A DNA stretch of 56,769 nt from a virus: positions 1 through 56,769 of the IMG/VR virus record IMGVR_UViG_3300045973_000630; one strand, written 5' to 3'. Of this stretch, positions 23,404 to 32,232 are shown in pieces. Every line of letters begins with the position of its first letter. Position 1 is the stretch's first letter. The position numbers and the translations under genes were made by a program. Under the pieces are notes generated by a model that had not been told where the DNA came from, searched no databases, and was given only the letters and a program-made list of their open reading frames with translations.

Positions 23404-25526
23404 TGTTAGAAAAAATCATAGCTTCAAATTTCTTATCTTGGTCACAATTAGAGTTTACAGTTACTACTGGTGTTTGTTTAATTGATGGTCAAAACCTTGA
23501 TGATGGTCGTTCTGAAGGTTCTGGAAAGTCGAGTATATTAAATGCTATTTGCTGGGGAAGTTACGGAAGAGTCCCAAAAGAACTCAATGTGGATGAAGTG
23601 ATAAAAGACGGAGAAGAGTCTTGTTTTGTTATTCTTTTATTTAAAAACGGTGATAAATTACGAAGATCCAGAAAACCTAATGATTTGTTTCTACAATTAG
23701 CTAGTGGCAAAATCGTTAAAGGAAAAGATGCAAAAGAGACACAAGTTTTAGTAGAAGAGTACCTCGGATGTAATTTTGAAACCTTTTGTCAATCTGTATA
23801 TTTTGCCCAAGATTTTAATAAGAAGTTCCTAGGGTCGAATCAAGAAGATAAAGCTAAAATACTAGCTAATATTCAAAATTTACAGATATTTGATAAAGCT
23901 CGAAAAGAAGTAATGGACCTATTAAAAGTAGAAGAATCTAAAGTCAAAACTACGGAAAGTCAGTTACAAGTTAATAGATCAAAACAAGACGGAATAACTA
24001 GTCAAATTAAACTAATAGAGAACTTTATTGAGGAAAAAGTACAAAGACATAATCAACAAGTTGAACAATTACAATTACAATATGCGGGTATTCAAGATCA
24101 TATAGAACAAGCTGAGTATACAAAAAATCAATATCAAGAACAAATAACTAATAAAATTAATGAATCTTCAGATATTTCTGAGCAAGAACTTCTAGAATTA
24201 AAAGATACAAAACAAACTGAATTAAATGTATTATTAGTTAATTATGGACAAATAAAAGTTATAAAAGATAACTTAGCACAAAAAGAATATGAAGGACAAG
24301 CTTTAGCTCGTAAATATCAACAGTTACTGGATAAACAAAATATTTACACAAATCAAAAAGTTAATAGCACTATTACTAGATTGTATGCCGCAAAGACTAG
24401 CGCGGAAGGTTATCAGCAAACTACACAATACTCAAGACTTATAACTAAACAATTAAATATTCAAAAACTGATAGATACACCACCCAAACAGTGTCCAACT
24501 TGCGGATCTAGTGCTAAGTATGTTCCAGATACTGCTCAGTTTAATATAGAACTTCAACAAATAAATGAGGAACTAACTGAGTTAGCTGAGCAAAGCGCTA
24601 GACAAGTTATTCAAATTGAAAAAGAGATACAACTTGCAGATGCCCAATTTCAGGCAGATAGAGAACAAATTAGTGTCGAACTTGTTGAGATTTTAGAACA
24701 ATTACAAGTTATTTCGGACTTTTTAGATCAAAACCCGTTGCCTGATTCGGAGCAGTTCGCTAAAACTGAGAATATACTTAGAATACAACTTAAACAAATA
24801 GATCAAAGTATCTCAAAAATTAAACAAGGTAACTTTGAGTTGGATCAATTACATCAGCAGATGACTAGACTAAACATACAAGTTGATGGATTAGTATCGC
24901 AACAACAAAGAGTACAAGAGCAATTAGCACAACTTGGAGAACCCGATACGGCAGTAGATTTCGCAAAAATCGGAGTATTGCACAGTCAATTAGGTCAATT
25001 TTTAGATCAAGAAGTATTATTAAATAGTTTAGTTAGTAAGTCTAGAATTTATATCGATCAATTGGAAGCTCTTAAAGATGGATTTAAAGAGATCAAATCA
25101 TATGTATTTTCGCAAGCTTTAAATGAACTAAACTTTAAAACTAATGAGTATTTAGCACAATTATTTGAAGTAGATGCTAAAATTAACTTTATAAGTGAAG
25201 ACCAAAAAATTCAATCAAATATTACATTAAACGGAGTACCTAGAGCTCTCGGGGCACTTTCCGGAGGTCAAAATCAAAGGTTTAACTTAGCAGTTGATTT
25301 AGCGTTATCTGATATTGTTAACTCAAGAGGATCATCTAAATTAGGTATCATCATTTTTGACGAGTACTTTAAGAATCTCTCAGAAACTTCTATGGAAAAA
25401 TGTCTAGAGATACTAAAAGAGAGAAAAACCCCAGTCATTGTGATAGAGCACAACAGTCTAATTAAAAATATTGTAGATAATGTATTTTTCGTAACATTGC
25501 AAAATGGCACAAGCTTTGTAGCTTAG
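23403..25526 (+). CDS. SbcC/Rad50-type ATPase (T4 gp46-like)
   Basis: 707 residues. Walker A GSGKSS (39-44) and a C-terminal ALSGGQNQRFNLAV signature plus IIIFDEYF (Walker B) flank a long glutamine-rich coiled coil. The zinc hook CPTC (364-367) lies at its middle and would join two molecules. It uses ATP to control the gp47-like nuclease. Length is close to that of other phage Rad50 homologues. Confidence 0.93.
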   Translation: MLEKIIASNFLSWSQLEFTVTTGVCLIDGQNLDDGRSEGSGKSSILNAICWGSYGRVPKELNVDEVIKDGEESCFVILLFKNGDKLRRSRKPNDLFLQLASGKIVKGKDAKETQVLVEEYLGCNFETFCQSVYFAQDFNKKFLGSNQEDKAKILANIQNLQIFDKARKEVMDLLKVEESKVKTTESQLQVNRSKQDGITSQIKLIENFIEEKVQRHNQQVEQLQLQYAGIQDHIEQAEYTKNQYQEQITNKINESSDISEQELLELKDTKQTELNVLLVNYGQIKVIKDNLAQKEYEGQALARKYQQLLDKQNIYTNQKVNSTITRLYAAKTSAEGYQQTTQYSRLITKQLNIQKLIDTPPKQCPTCGSSAKYVPDTAQFNIELQQINEELTELAEQSARQVIQIEKEIQLADAQFQADREQISVELVEILEQLQVISDFLDQNPLPDSEQFAKTENILRIQLKQIDQSISKIKQGNFELDQLHQQMTRLNIQVDGLVSQQQRVQEQLAQLGEPDTAVDFAKIGVLHSQLGQFLDQEVLLNSLVSKSRIYIDQLEALKDGFKEIKSYVFSQALNELNFKTNEYLAQLFEVDAKINFISEDQKIQSNITLNGVPRALGALSGGQNQRFNLAVDLALSDIVNSRGSSKLGIIIFDEYFKNLSETSMEKCLEILKERKTPVIVIEHNSLIKNIVDNVFFVTLQNGTSFVA

Positions 25527-25536
25527 AAGGTTTATA

Positions 25537-25851
25537 ATGGCGTTAAGAGTATATAGAAATAAAGAAACCGGCGAAGAAATTAGGTCCTTAAAACAATTAG
25601 ATCCTGCTAAATTTGAAGAACTAATAATAGCACCCAATCAAAAGTTTATGATTGCTGCAAATGCCGAAAAGGGTACATCTAAAATTAAAGATAGTGATAA
25701 GATGCTAAAAGCTAGGGCGAGGAATCATTCTAGAGATGTACTTGGAGATGACACTATCCAGATTAATCTAGCAGCAGGAAGTAAAGAGTCCGTATCGAGA
25801 AACTTATTAAATGAATCTAGAACCCGCAGAAGAAAGATTGATGATATCTAG
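25537..25851 (+). CDS. hypothetical basic protein, 104 aa
   Basis: Short N-terminal segment VYRNKETGEEIRSLKQLDP, then a helix, then an Arg/Lys/Ser-rich tail (NLLNESRTRRRKID). No zinc or catalytic motif. It lies between the gp46-like ATPase and the resolvase, and its basic tail suggests nucleic acid binding, which is inference only. Confidence 0.7.
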   Translation: MALRVYRNKETGEEIRSLKQLDPAKFEELIIAPNQKFMIAANAEKGTSKIKDSDKMLKARARNHSRDVLGDDTIQINLAAGSKESVSRNLLNESRTRRRKIDDI

Positions 25852-25858
25852 TTTAAGT

Positions 25859-25871
25859 TATAATTAGAGAA
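25859..25871 (+). promoter_or_regulatory. TATAAT directly upstream of ATG: leaderless transcript candidate
   Basis: TATAAT (25859-25864) ends six bases before the ATG at 25871, and no Shine-Dalgarno is present. The expected start of transcription falls on the A of the start codon. Similar layouts precede the genes at 26488 and 27412. Confidence 0.45.
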
Positions 25872-26467
25872 TGAAAACTTTCTTAGCAATAGATCTTAGC
25901 ACTACCTGTACAGGCTGGGCAGTATTTAATTTAGAAACTCATGAGTTAATCACTTATGGGTTTATAAAAGGTAAAACAGTCAAAGATAACTCTAAATGGA
26001 GAGCCACATTACTTAGATTAACAGCAATGGCTGAAACTATTAAGAAAGTAATTGAAGAACATAAGCCAACAAAAATTTGCATAGAGGAAATCGCGGGAAG
26101 TAAGAATCGAATAGGTCAAAAAACCCTGGATATGCAACACGGGATTTTATGGCACCATATTTCAGAATATTTAGATATTGTAGATTATTATGATGTATCG
26201 GGAGCAGCTGGTTGGCGCACGCATTTAAAGCTTAAGTTATCAGATGCAGACAAATTAGCAAATAAAGAAGCCAAGAAATTAAATCCTAAACTTGGAAAAG
26301 GTATTCCAAAGTTGCCCATATATGATGCAAAAGACCTCGCGGCTCGATATGTTAACAGTACTTATAAGTTACAGTTAGACCCACAAATGATTCAATCTGA
26401 TGCAGATGTAGCCGATTCTATAGCCATCGGGAGTGCTTACCTAAAATTTAAGTTTCCAAAGTCTTAG
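25871..26467 (+). CDS. RuvC-like Holliday junction resolvase
   Basis: 198 residues with the RNase H fold catalytic acids of RuvC: Asp8 in AIDLSTTCTG, Glu72 in CIEEIAG, and DVADSIAIG near residue 185. It should cut four-way junctions left by UvsX-driven recombination and prepare branched DNA for packaging. It has no Shine-Dalgarno and lies right behind a TATAAT, so it may be read from a leaderless mRNA. Confidence 0.87.
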   Translation: MKTFLAIDLSTTCTGWAVFNLETHELITYGFIKGKTVKDNSKWRATLLRLTAMAETIKKVIEEHKPTKICIEEIAGSKNRIGQKTLDMQHGILWHHISEYLDIVDYYDVSGAAGWRTHLKLKLSDADKLANKEAKKLNPKLGKGIPKLPIYDAKDLAARYVNSTYKLQLDPQMIQSDADVADSIAIGSAYLKFKFPKS

Positions 26468-26475
26468 TTCTATGC

Positions 26476-26488
26476 TAAGATTTAGATA
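26476..26488 (+). promoter_or_regulatory. TAAGAT box six bases before ATG: leaderless candidate
   Basis: TAAGAT (26476-26481) is followed by six bases and the ATG at 26488. The upstream bases contain no Shine-Dalgarno. Weaker match than the other two sites of this type. Confidence 0.3.
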
Positions 26489-26847
26489 TGGAAACAAATA
26501 ATACTGATTCTAAATACCAATTAAACGCAATGAAATGGCTCTTCGAGTTAGAGGTTTTAAATAATCCGCAAGTAATCAATACTATAAAATTTAATATTTT
26601 AGCAGTATCCAACTCCATAAAAGAGACAGAACTTCTAATCTTTCGGGAAAATAAGGCAATTTTAGTTTTAATTAAATTAAACTGGTTTGGAAGGACCTTT
26701 CACAAAAATCAAATTATCTCAGATATTCACGAACAATTACGTCTATTATTACCATCATTTAACTTTAGAGTAACTGAAGACCCTAAGATAATGGAGTTAG
26801 CAGTAGCTCAAGTTAAACACGCCGTTTCGGGAGGTGCTAATGCTTAA
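26488..26847 (+). CDS. hypothetical protein, 119 aa
   Basis: Mixed alpha/beta soluble protein with a Leu/Ile-rich centre (KAILVLIKLNWFGRTFHKNQIISD). Begins without a Shine-Dalgarno. No family is recognised. It overlaps the start of the transglycosylase gene, so the two are co-expressed. Confidence 0.68.
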   Translation: METNNTDSKYQLNAMKWLFELEVLNNPQVINTIKFNILAVSNSIKETELLIFRENKAILVLIKLNWFGRTFHKNQIISDIHEQLRLLLPSFNFRVTEDPKIMELAVAQVKHAVSGGANA

Positions 26848-27379
26848 GACACTTATTTTGTCAATATTGATACTTTTTTCATTAAAAACTAAAGATCTAA
26901 AACTAACTCAAGTAACTCAAGTTACGTCCAAAGTTACTAAAATTTATGCTCAGATCACCAAAAATCATCCTAAATTAGACAAAAATTATGCGACCCGATT
27001 AGCTATTGCAATCGAGTCAAAAACGACTAAATATAAGTTGTCACCTACTGTTTTTACAGCAATGTTAATGCAAGAGTCCGGATATCGAATAGATGCTAAG
27101 AATATAGTTTGTGGTAGATCAGTAAGCACTGGCAAATCTGATTGTGTGGTTCAAGATTGGGGAGTTGGTCAAATTAACCGCAAAACAGTAAAAGCTTTTA
27201 AGTTTGATCAAAAGCGATTAATTACAGATTTAGAGTATTCTATAGAAGCTGCAGCCTTAGTTTTAGCTAATTTCAAGAAAGCTTATGGAACTAGCGATAA
27301 GGAGTACTGGACTCGGTATAACTCCGGAGTTTCTAGCAAACGGCACTTTTACAAAAGACTAGTTACGCGATACTTCTAA
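26840..27379 (+). CDS. lytic transglycosylase (SLT / GH23 fold) with N-terminal signal
   Basis: 179 residues from the ATG at 26840, which has GGGAGG at good spacing (an in-frame GTG at 26834 is less well placed). The N-terminus (LKTLILSILILFSL) is a signal peptide or anchor. The catalytic Glu is in AMLMQESGY (about residue 79), followed by DWGVGQIN, the AALVLANFKKAY helix and WTRYNSG, the order of the SLT domain. It cleaves peptidoglycan glycan strands in the periplasm, either for lysis or for entry. It lies before the packaging genes. Confidence 0.85.
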   Translation: MLKTLILSILILFSLKTKDLKLTQVTQVTSKVTKIYAQITKNHPKLDKNYATRLAIAIESKTTKYKLSPTVFTAMLMQESGYRIDAKNIVCGRSVSTGKSDCVVQDWGVGQINRKTVKAFKFDQKRLITDLEYSIEAAALVLANFKKAYGTSDKEYWTRYNSGVSSKRHFYKRLVTRYF

Positions 27380-27398
27380 CTTATTGAATATAGTCTGT

Positions 27399-27412
27399 TA
27401 TAATTAACTTCA
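27399..27412 (+). promoter_or_regulatory. TATAAT seven bases before ATG of terS: leaderless candidate
   Basis: TATAAT (27399-27404) is followed by seven bases and the ATG at 27412. There is no Shine-Dalgarno. This would be the promoter of the packaging operon. Confidence 0.45.
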
Positions 27413-28107
27413 TGGATGATAAAACTAAAGATTCACAAGTAAACTTAGACCCGAATGCATCAAATAGTATGCCAGGCGGGTCCATATTAGCCAAAAATGA
27501 AAAAGGTGATCTAGTATTAGTCGGAGTCGAGCAGATCCGTAATGACTATATTTGCGAAGGTGCCGCAGTTAAGGACTTAGCTACTAAATATGGAATATCT
27601 AGCGTTGCTATTGAACTTTATATTAAAAAAGAAAAATTAGACGAATTACGAAAAATTCATATAAAACATGGGTTATCTAAACTTCAAAATATTCAAATTT
27701 CAAATGCTGAACGGTTAATGCACTTAGAAAATGACTTTAAAAAATTAAGAATCACACAATTAATTGAAAGTTTAAAAGATTATGAAGAGTATTTTATAAG
27801 ACACGGGCATTTAAATAAAGTACACCCAATAACTGGGGAAATCTTACGAGATACTAGTGGCCTCCCTTTACAACTCAAATTGCCCAATGTGGCTAAAGAA
27901 TTAGCAGATCTTAAAGATTCAGTATCAATTTCAGAAGGTCTAAAGCAGATGCTAATGCAAATAGATACTATGATAAATAAACCTAAAGAAATAGCTCCAC
28001 CAAAACAATCTAAACCCGAACCAATTATTACTAGAAATGTAGAAGTAATTGATATGGATAAATTCGACAATCTCTTTAAGAAAAAGAGCGAATTAACAGA
28101 GGATTAA
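27412..28107 (+). CDS. terminase small subunit-like protein
   Basis: 231 residues, one base upstream of the large terminase. The central segment AAVKDLATKYGISSVAIELYIKK is a helix-turn-helix as in terminase small subunits. A long helical region follows (LMHLENDFKKLRITQLIESLKD), suited to oligomerisation, then a Pro/Lys-rich tail. It should recognise the packaging site and load the motor. The assignment rests on the HTH and position, not on a close family match. Confidence 0.75.
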   Translation: MDDKTKDSQVNLDPNASNSMPGGSILAKNEKGDLVLVGVEQIRNDYICEGAAVKDLATKYGISSVAIELYIKKEKLDELRKIHIKHGLSKLQNIQISNAERLMHLENDFKKLRITQLIESLKDYEEYFIRHGHLNKVHPITGEILRDTSGLPLQLKLPNVAKELADLKDSVSISEGLKQMLMQIDTMINKPKEIAPPKQSKPEPIITRNVEVIDMDKFDNLFKKKSELTED

Positions 28108-28108
28108 G

Positions 28109-29938
28109 ATGGAAATTGGGCAACTTACCGATATTCAGTTTGCAGCAGTCTATGACAAACTGATTACCAAAATCAAATTAGATCCAATTGCTAATTTTAT
28201 TAGTGCCTCTGGATTTATGGATCTAGAGTTATTTCCTGCACAAGAAGTAATTTTAAAAGTTATTTTTGGTAAAACTTTAGATTATCATAAGAAAAAATCT
28301 ATAAATATGGAAGGTCGAACTACTACCGGCGGATTTAGACTTAGTTCTAAGCAAATGACAGAAGTTCAAATTTATGAGTTCATGACTGAATCAGAATACG
28401 ATCCAAAAAGTCTAAGAATGTTGAAGATTAATAAGGTTAATCTTATTTGTGGACGACGTTCGGGTAAGACATTATTAGCAGCAGTAATCGCAATTTATTG
28501 TGCAATTTCAACTAATTGGCAACCTTTTCTACGTAAAACTCCGTTTGCAACCGTATTGATTATGTCACATTCTAGAGAGTTCTCCGATGAAGTTTTAGAG
28601 GTCTTACGATCACTAATTGAAACATCCGAAATATTAAGACGGCTTATAAATAATGAAAAAAAGAATACATCCGCAACTATGAATCTTAAGATTCCTTGGT
28701 CCTCTAACGATAAAGTTCAATATTCAAGGGTACAGATTAAGGTTGCCGCAGCATCTAGTAAAACAACTCGAGGAGTTGCCGCATGTGCAGTACTTTGCGA
28801 TGAAATCAGTTACTGGAATAACGCAGAAACTATGACTGAAACAGATGAAAAGATTATGCGAGCAGTCCGTCCCGCGATGAAGCAGTTTGGGGACCATGCA
28901 ATGCTTATTAAGTTAAGTTCTCCAAGTTTAAAACAAGGTGTTCTTTACAGTGAGTACAAAGCACATAAAGATGGAACTTTACCAAAAAGTTACGCGGTGT
29001 TTAAAGCGCCGACTTGGGTTATGAACTCAATACTCCCAAGTAAAGAACTTGCAGAAGAATTTGAGTTAAATCCAGAAGCTTTTGATGTAGAGTATAGAGC
29101 TAATTTTACAGATTCATTAAGTTCATTTATAGTACCTGAATATATAGAAATGGGAGTCCTTAAACGAGTTCACATGCAACCCCCGGAAGCAGAGCTAGTG
29201 AGATACACTGCCGCAATTGATGCAGCCTATAAAGGAGATGCATTTACCTTTACCGTCTGTGGATATTCAAATGGAAGACTACGACAATATCTTATAAAAG
29301 GATGGCAAGGTACAAAGTTAAAACCCGTATCATCTTATGAAGTGGCTGAGTTTATTAGGAATATATGTAAAGTCTATAATATTGATGAAGTTGCTGCAGA
29401 TCAGTATTCATTTCAGCCACTTAGGGAGATTTTTGGAACTTACGGAGTATCCTTAAAAGAATACGTTTTTACCCCGGCATTTAAAAAGAAAATCTATTTT
29501 AACTTAAAAAAACTAGTACATTCTCAACAAATAGACCTACTAGATCATGAAACTCAAACTAGAGAACTTAAAGAACTAGTAGTTGAACAAGGACAATCTG
29601 GGTTAATCAAGATAAGCCATCCAGTTGGTGGAACTGATGATTATGCAGATTCTTTAGCAGTTTCCGCATTTCTAGCTACTCAAGAACTCGGACAAGGAAC
29701 TTTTGAGGTAGTAGATGGGGCAGCTGGGCAAACTTATGGGATATCTACCGATAACTCCGGTAGAGCATTTAGAGCTCCAAGTACAGATCAACTAGTTAAT
29801 TCTGGACATCTATCGGGGAATATTAATGATAATTCGGCTATGTTTATTAGACATCCTAAAACTGGTAAGGTAATGTTAAAAGTAGACTATGAAGAAGAGG
29901 GCGACGAAACTGACGAAAATAGTCAGTTTCTATTCTAA
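28109..29938 (+). CDS. terL: terminase large subunit
   Basis: 609 residues. ATPase motor: CGRRSGKT (Walker A, 114-121), MSHSREFSDEV, and VLCDEIS (Walker B, Asp231/Glu232), then KLSSPSLKQGVLY (coupling). Nuclease: AIDAAYKGDAF, DEVAADQYSF and GTDDYADSLAVSAF supply the RNase H-type acidic residues. It cuts concatemers and pumps DNA through the portal encoded next. No intein is visible here, although terminases are common intein hosts. Confidence 0.95.
   Translation: MEIGQLTDIQFAAVYDKLITKIKLDPIANFISASGFMDLELFPAQEVILKVIFGKTLDYHKKKSINMEGRTTTGGFRLSSKQMTEVQIYEFMTESEYDPKSLRMLKINKVNLICGRRSGKTLLAAVIAIYCAISTNWQPFLRKTPFATVLIMSHSREFSDEVLEVLRSLIETSEILRRLINNEKKNTSATMNLKIPWSSNDKVQYSRVQIKVAAASSKTTRGVAACAVLCDEISYWNNAETMTETDEKIMRAVRPAMKQFGDHAMLIKLSSPSLKQGVLYSEYKAHKDGTLPKSYAVFKAPTWVMNSILPSKELAEEFELNPEAFDVEYRANFTDSLSSFIVPEYIEMGVLKRVHMQPPEAELVRYTAAIDAAYKGDAFTFTVCGYSNGRLRQYLIKGWQGTKLKPVSSYEVAEFIRNICKVYNIDEVAADQYSFQPLREIFGTYGVSLKEYVFTPAFKKKIYFNLKKLVHSQQIDLLDHETQTRELKELVVEQGQSGLIKISHPVGGTDDYADSLAVSAFLATQELGQGTFEVVDGAAGQTYGISTDNSGRAFRAPSTDQLVNSGHLSGNINDNSAMFIRHPKTGKVMLKVDYEEEGDETDENSQFLF
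29906..29930 (+). repeat. perfect 9-bp hairpin at the 3' end of terL
   Basis: GAAACTGAC (29906-29914) and GTCAGTTTC (29922-29930) with a 7-base loop, inside the last codons of terL. It is followed by TATTC rather than a T run, so it is not a clear terminator. It could be an mRNA processing or attenuation site. Confidence 0.4.
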
Positions 29939-30003
29939 AGTTTCCCAGATATAATTGAATTTGACTATAATACACTATTTAGCAAGATCCGGAGAATACC
30001 TAA

Positions 30004-31992
30004 ATGTCTAATGAAATCAATAATAAGTCGCTTTTTCATAAGATAGTTGAAGCTGGAAACTCGTACCTAGACGCCCAAATTTTTAAATCGAAAAGCACAA
30101 TTCTCAATTCCAATGTTGAAGATGACTTCTTTTTCGGTAAAGCAGTTGTAGAAGATCCTAGTTACTCACTCCATTCTCAAGGGTTTCTAGATAAACCATA
30201 TAGAATTCAAGCCGCACATTTAAAGCAAATGTCCTACCAAGATACAGTAGTAGCCGGAGTTATCCAAACAAGACAAAATCAAATAGCAAATCATGCTATG
30301 CTGGTTAAATCTACGTATCAAAAAGGTTTTCAAATTAATCTTAGAGATGAAGACGCACTTCTAGAAAAAATAAAAGAAGAACTTAGAGCAGAATTAGAAG
30401 TAAAGAAATTAATGACTCAACCCGGAAATACTGAGCAAGGATCCCCAGAAGATAAAGCTGCAGCAGTACATAAGTCTTCTGAGTTTTCACAAAATGAAGA
30501 TATATCTACAGACGGAACTCAGCAAACCAACCCGGAAGATTCTGGTAAATCTGATGATGAAATTGAAGCATTTGATTTTGAGTTAGAACGAAAAGCTAAA
30601 GCCAAACTTGTTAAGCAATTCGCAGATGCACAAAAAGACGTAGAGCAATACATTCTAAATTGTGGTAAATCTGATAATAGACCTTTTGAAACAAAAAAAT
30701 GGAACTTTGGATCTGCGTTAAGAGCTTGGACCCGAGACACTTTGACTTATGATTTATATGCTACGGAAACAGTACCGGATCGAGCAGGACGTCCGCATCA
30801 TTGGTTCCCGATTGATAGTGGAACAGTTAAACGGGCTTCAAAAGATCTTAGAAAATTCAAAGATGTAGCTGAAAATTTTTATAATCTTGACATCTTATAC
30901 CCCGAGAAAACTAAAGAAGCTAGTGAACGACAAAAAGCAATTGATTTAGATGATACGCTATTAGAGCAGGATGCTTATAAATGGGTTCAAGTTATTAGAG
31001 GTAAAGTAGAGCGAGCATACACAGCAGATGAATTAGCAGTAGGTATTAGAAACGTAAATACTGACATTTTTAATAACGGATATGGTATTTCTGAATTAGA
31101 ATTACTATTATCGATGGTTACCGGGCATTTAAATGCAGAGTATTACAATCAGGCGTATTTTACTCAAGGATTCTCAGCTAAAGGTATTTTACACATCAAA
31201 TCTGCGTTAAATAGACGTAAAGTTGAAAGTGTTAGAACTGAATGGCACCATATGTTAAAAGGGTCTAAAAACTCGTTTCAGACTCCGATATTTGCAGGGG
31301 TTGAAGATGTTCAATGGATACCACTGACTCAAAATCATAATGATATAGGTTTTGAAGGTTGGATGCGGTATTTAATAACTATGATAGGGTGTATCTTCCA
31401 AATAGACCCAGCTGAAATGGGAATTCATCTTAAAGCAGAAGGTTCGGGTGGTGGACTTGGAAGTAAGGATAATACTCAAGAAAAAATAGACAACTCTAAA
31501 GACCGAGGGTTATTTCCATTATTAAATCACATTGAAACTTATATAAATGATCAGATTATAAAACCATTTGATTCTAGATTTATTCTTAAATTCACAGGAG
31601 TAAATGGCGAAAATCCAGTTCAAACACTAGCTCGACAAGAACGTGAAGTTAAATTCAAAAAGACAGTTAACGAAATTAGAGCAGAAGACGGACTTCCAAG
31701 TTTACCTGGAATGGATGACATTATATTAGATCCGCAATATATGGCTTGGTATAACCAGTATTCAACTAAAGCTTTAGAAAAACAGCAACAAGCTACTGAT
31801 TCTGCGATGCAATTGCAAGTTCAAGCACAAGATAGTGCACAACAACAAAATGCAGATCAAGGTCCGCAAATGACCCCAGAAGCTCAGCAAACTGATAATA
31901 ATATTTATGGAGATGGAGCTTTTACGCAAGAACCACCCATTAAAAAGAGCATGAAACCTCTAAAGATTGAAATCTATAAGATGGAGTCGTAA
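30004..31992 (+). CDS. portal protein
   Basis: 662 residues, directly after terL. Typical portal features are an N-terminal wing with LKQMSYQDTVVAGVIQTRQNQIA, WFPIDSGTVKRA, NTDIFNNGYGISELELLLSMV, and the DPAEMGIHLKAEGSGG segment near residue 475. A Gln-rich C-terminal tail follows. The twelve-subunit ring forms the DNA channel at one capsid vertex. Two TATAAT boxes (29948 and 29965) lie in the 65-base gap upstream, and the ATG has CCGGAG. Confidence 0.9.
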   Translation: MSNEINNKSLFHKIVEAGNSYLDAQIFKSKSTILNSNVEDDFFFGKAVVEDPSYSLHSQGFLDKPYRIQAAHLKQMSYQDTVVAGVIQTRQNQIANHAMLVKSTYQKGFQINLRDEDALLEKIKEELRAELEVKKLMTQPGNTEQGSPEDKAAAVHKSSEFSQNEDISTDGTQQTNPEDSGKSDDEIEAFDFELERKAKAKLVKQFADAQKDVEQYILNCGKSDNRPFETKKWNFGSALRAWTRDTLTYDLYATETVPDRAGRPHHWFPIDSGTVKRASKDLRKFKDVAENFYNLDILYPEKTKEASERQKAIDLDDTLLEQDAYKWVQVIRGKVERAYTADELAVGIRNVNTDIFNNGYGISELELLLSMVTGHLNAEYYNQAYFTQGFSAKGILHIKSALNRRKVESVRTEWHHMLKGSKNSFQTPIFAGVEDVQWIPLTQNHNDIGFEGWMRYLITMIGCIFQIDPAEMGIHLKAEGSGGGLGSKDNTQEKIDNSKDRGLFPLLNHIETYINDQIIKPFDSRFILKFTGVNGENPVQTLARQEREVKFKKTVNEIRAEDGLPSLPGMDDIILDPQYMAWYNQYSTKALEKQQQATDSAMQLQVQAQDSAQQQNADQGPQMTPEAQQTDNNIYGDGAFTQEPPIKKSMKPLKIEIYKMES

Positions 31993-32232
31993 GTGGGAAA
32001 GATAAAAATCTTCGTAGAAGATAACGAATCCCAATTAGAAGTAGAAGAATCTTTACATAAAGCTCTAGAATTTCATAGTTCTGGAGATGTGCATGAAACT
32101 GAATTATTTGAAGATGCGGGAGCTCAAGATTTATTAAATAAACTTGAACTTTTGCATAAAAACTTATATATTCAAATACTTAATGAAATTTATGAAGCTT
32201 TAGACGAGGACTATACAAATGGTAACATCTAA
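31993..32232 (+). CDS. hypothetical acidic protein, 79 aa, GTG start
   Basis: Begins with GTG directly after the portal stop (TAA GTG), probably by re-initiation. Strongly acidic (LEVEESLHKALEF, YEALDEDYTNG). Overlaps the start of the MuF-like gene by 14 bases. It may be a small portal- or head-associated factor; no family is recognised. Confidence 0.65.
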   Translation: MGKIKIFVEDNESQLEVEESLHKALEFHSSGDVHETELFEDAGAQDLLNKLELLHKNLYIQILNEIYEALDEDYTNGNI

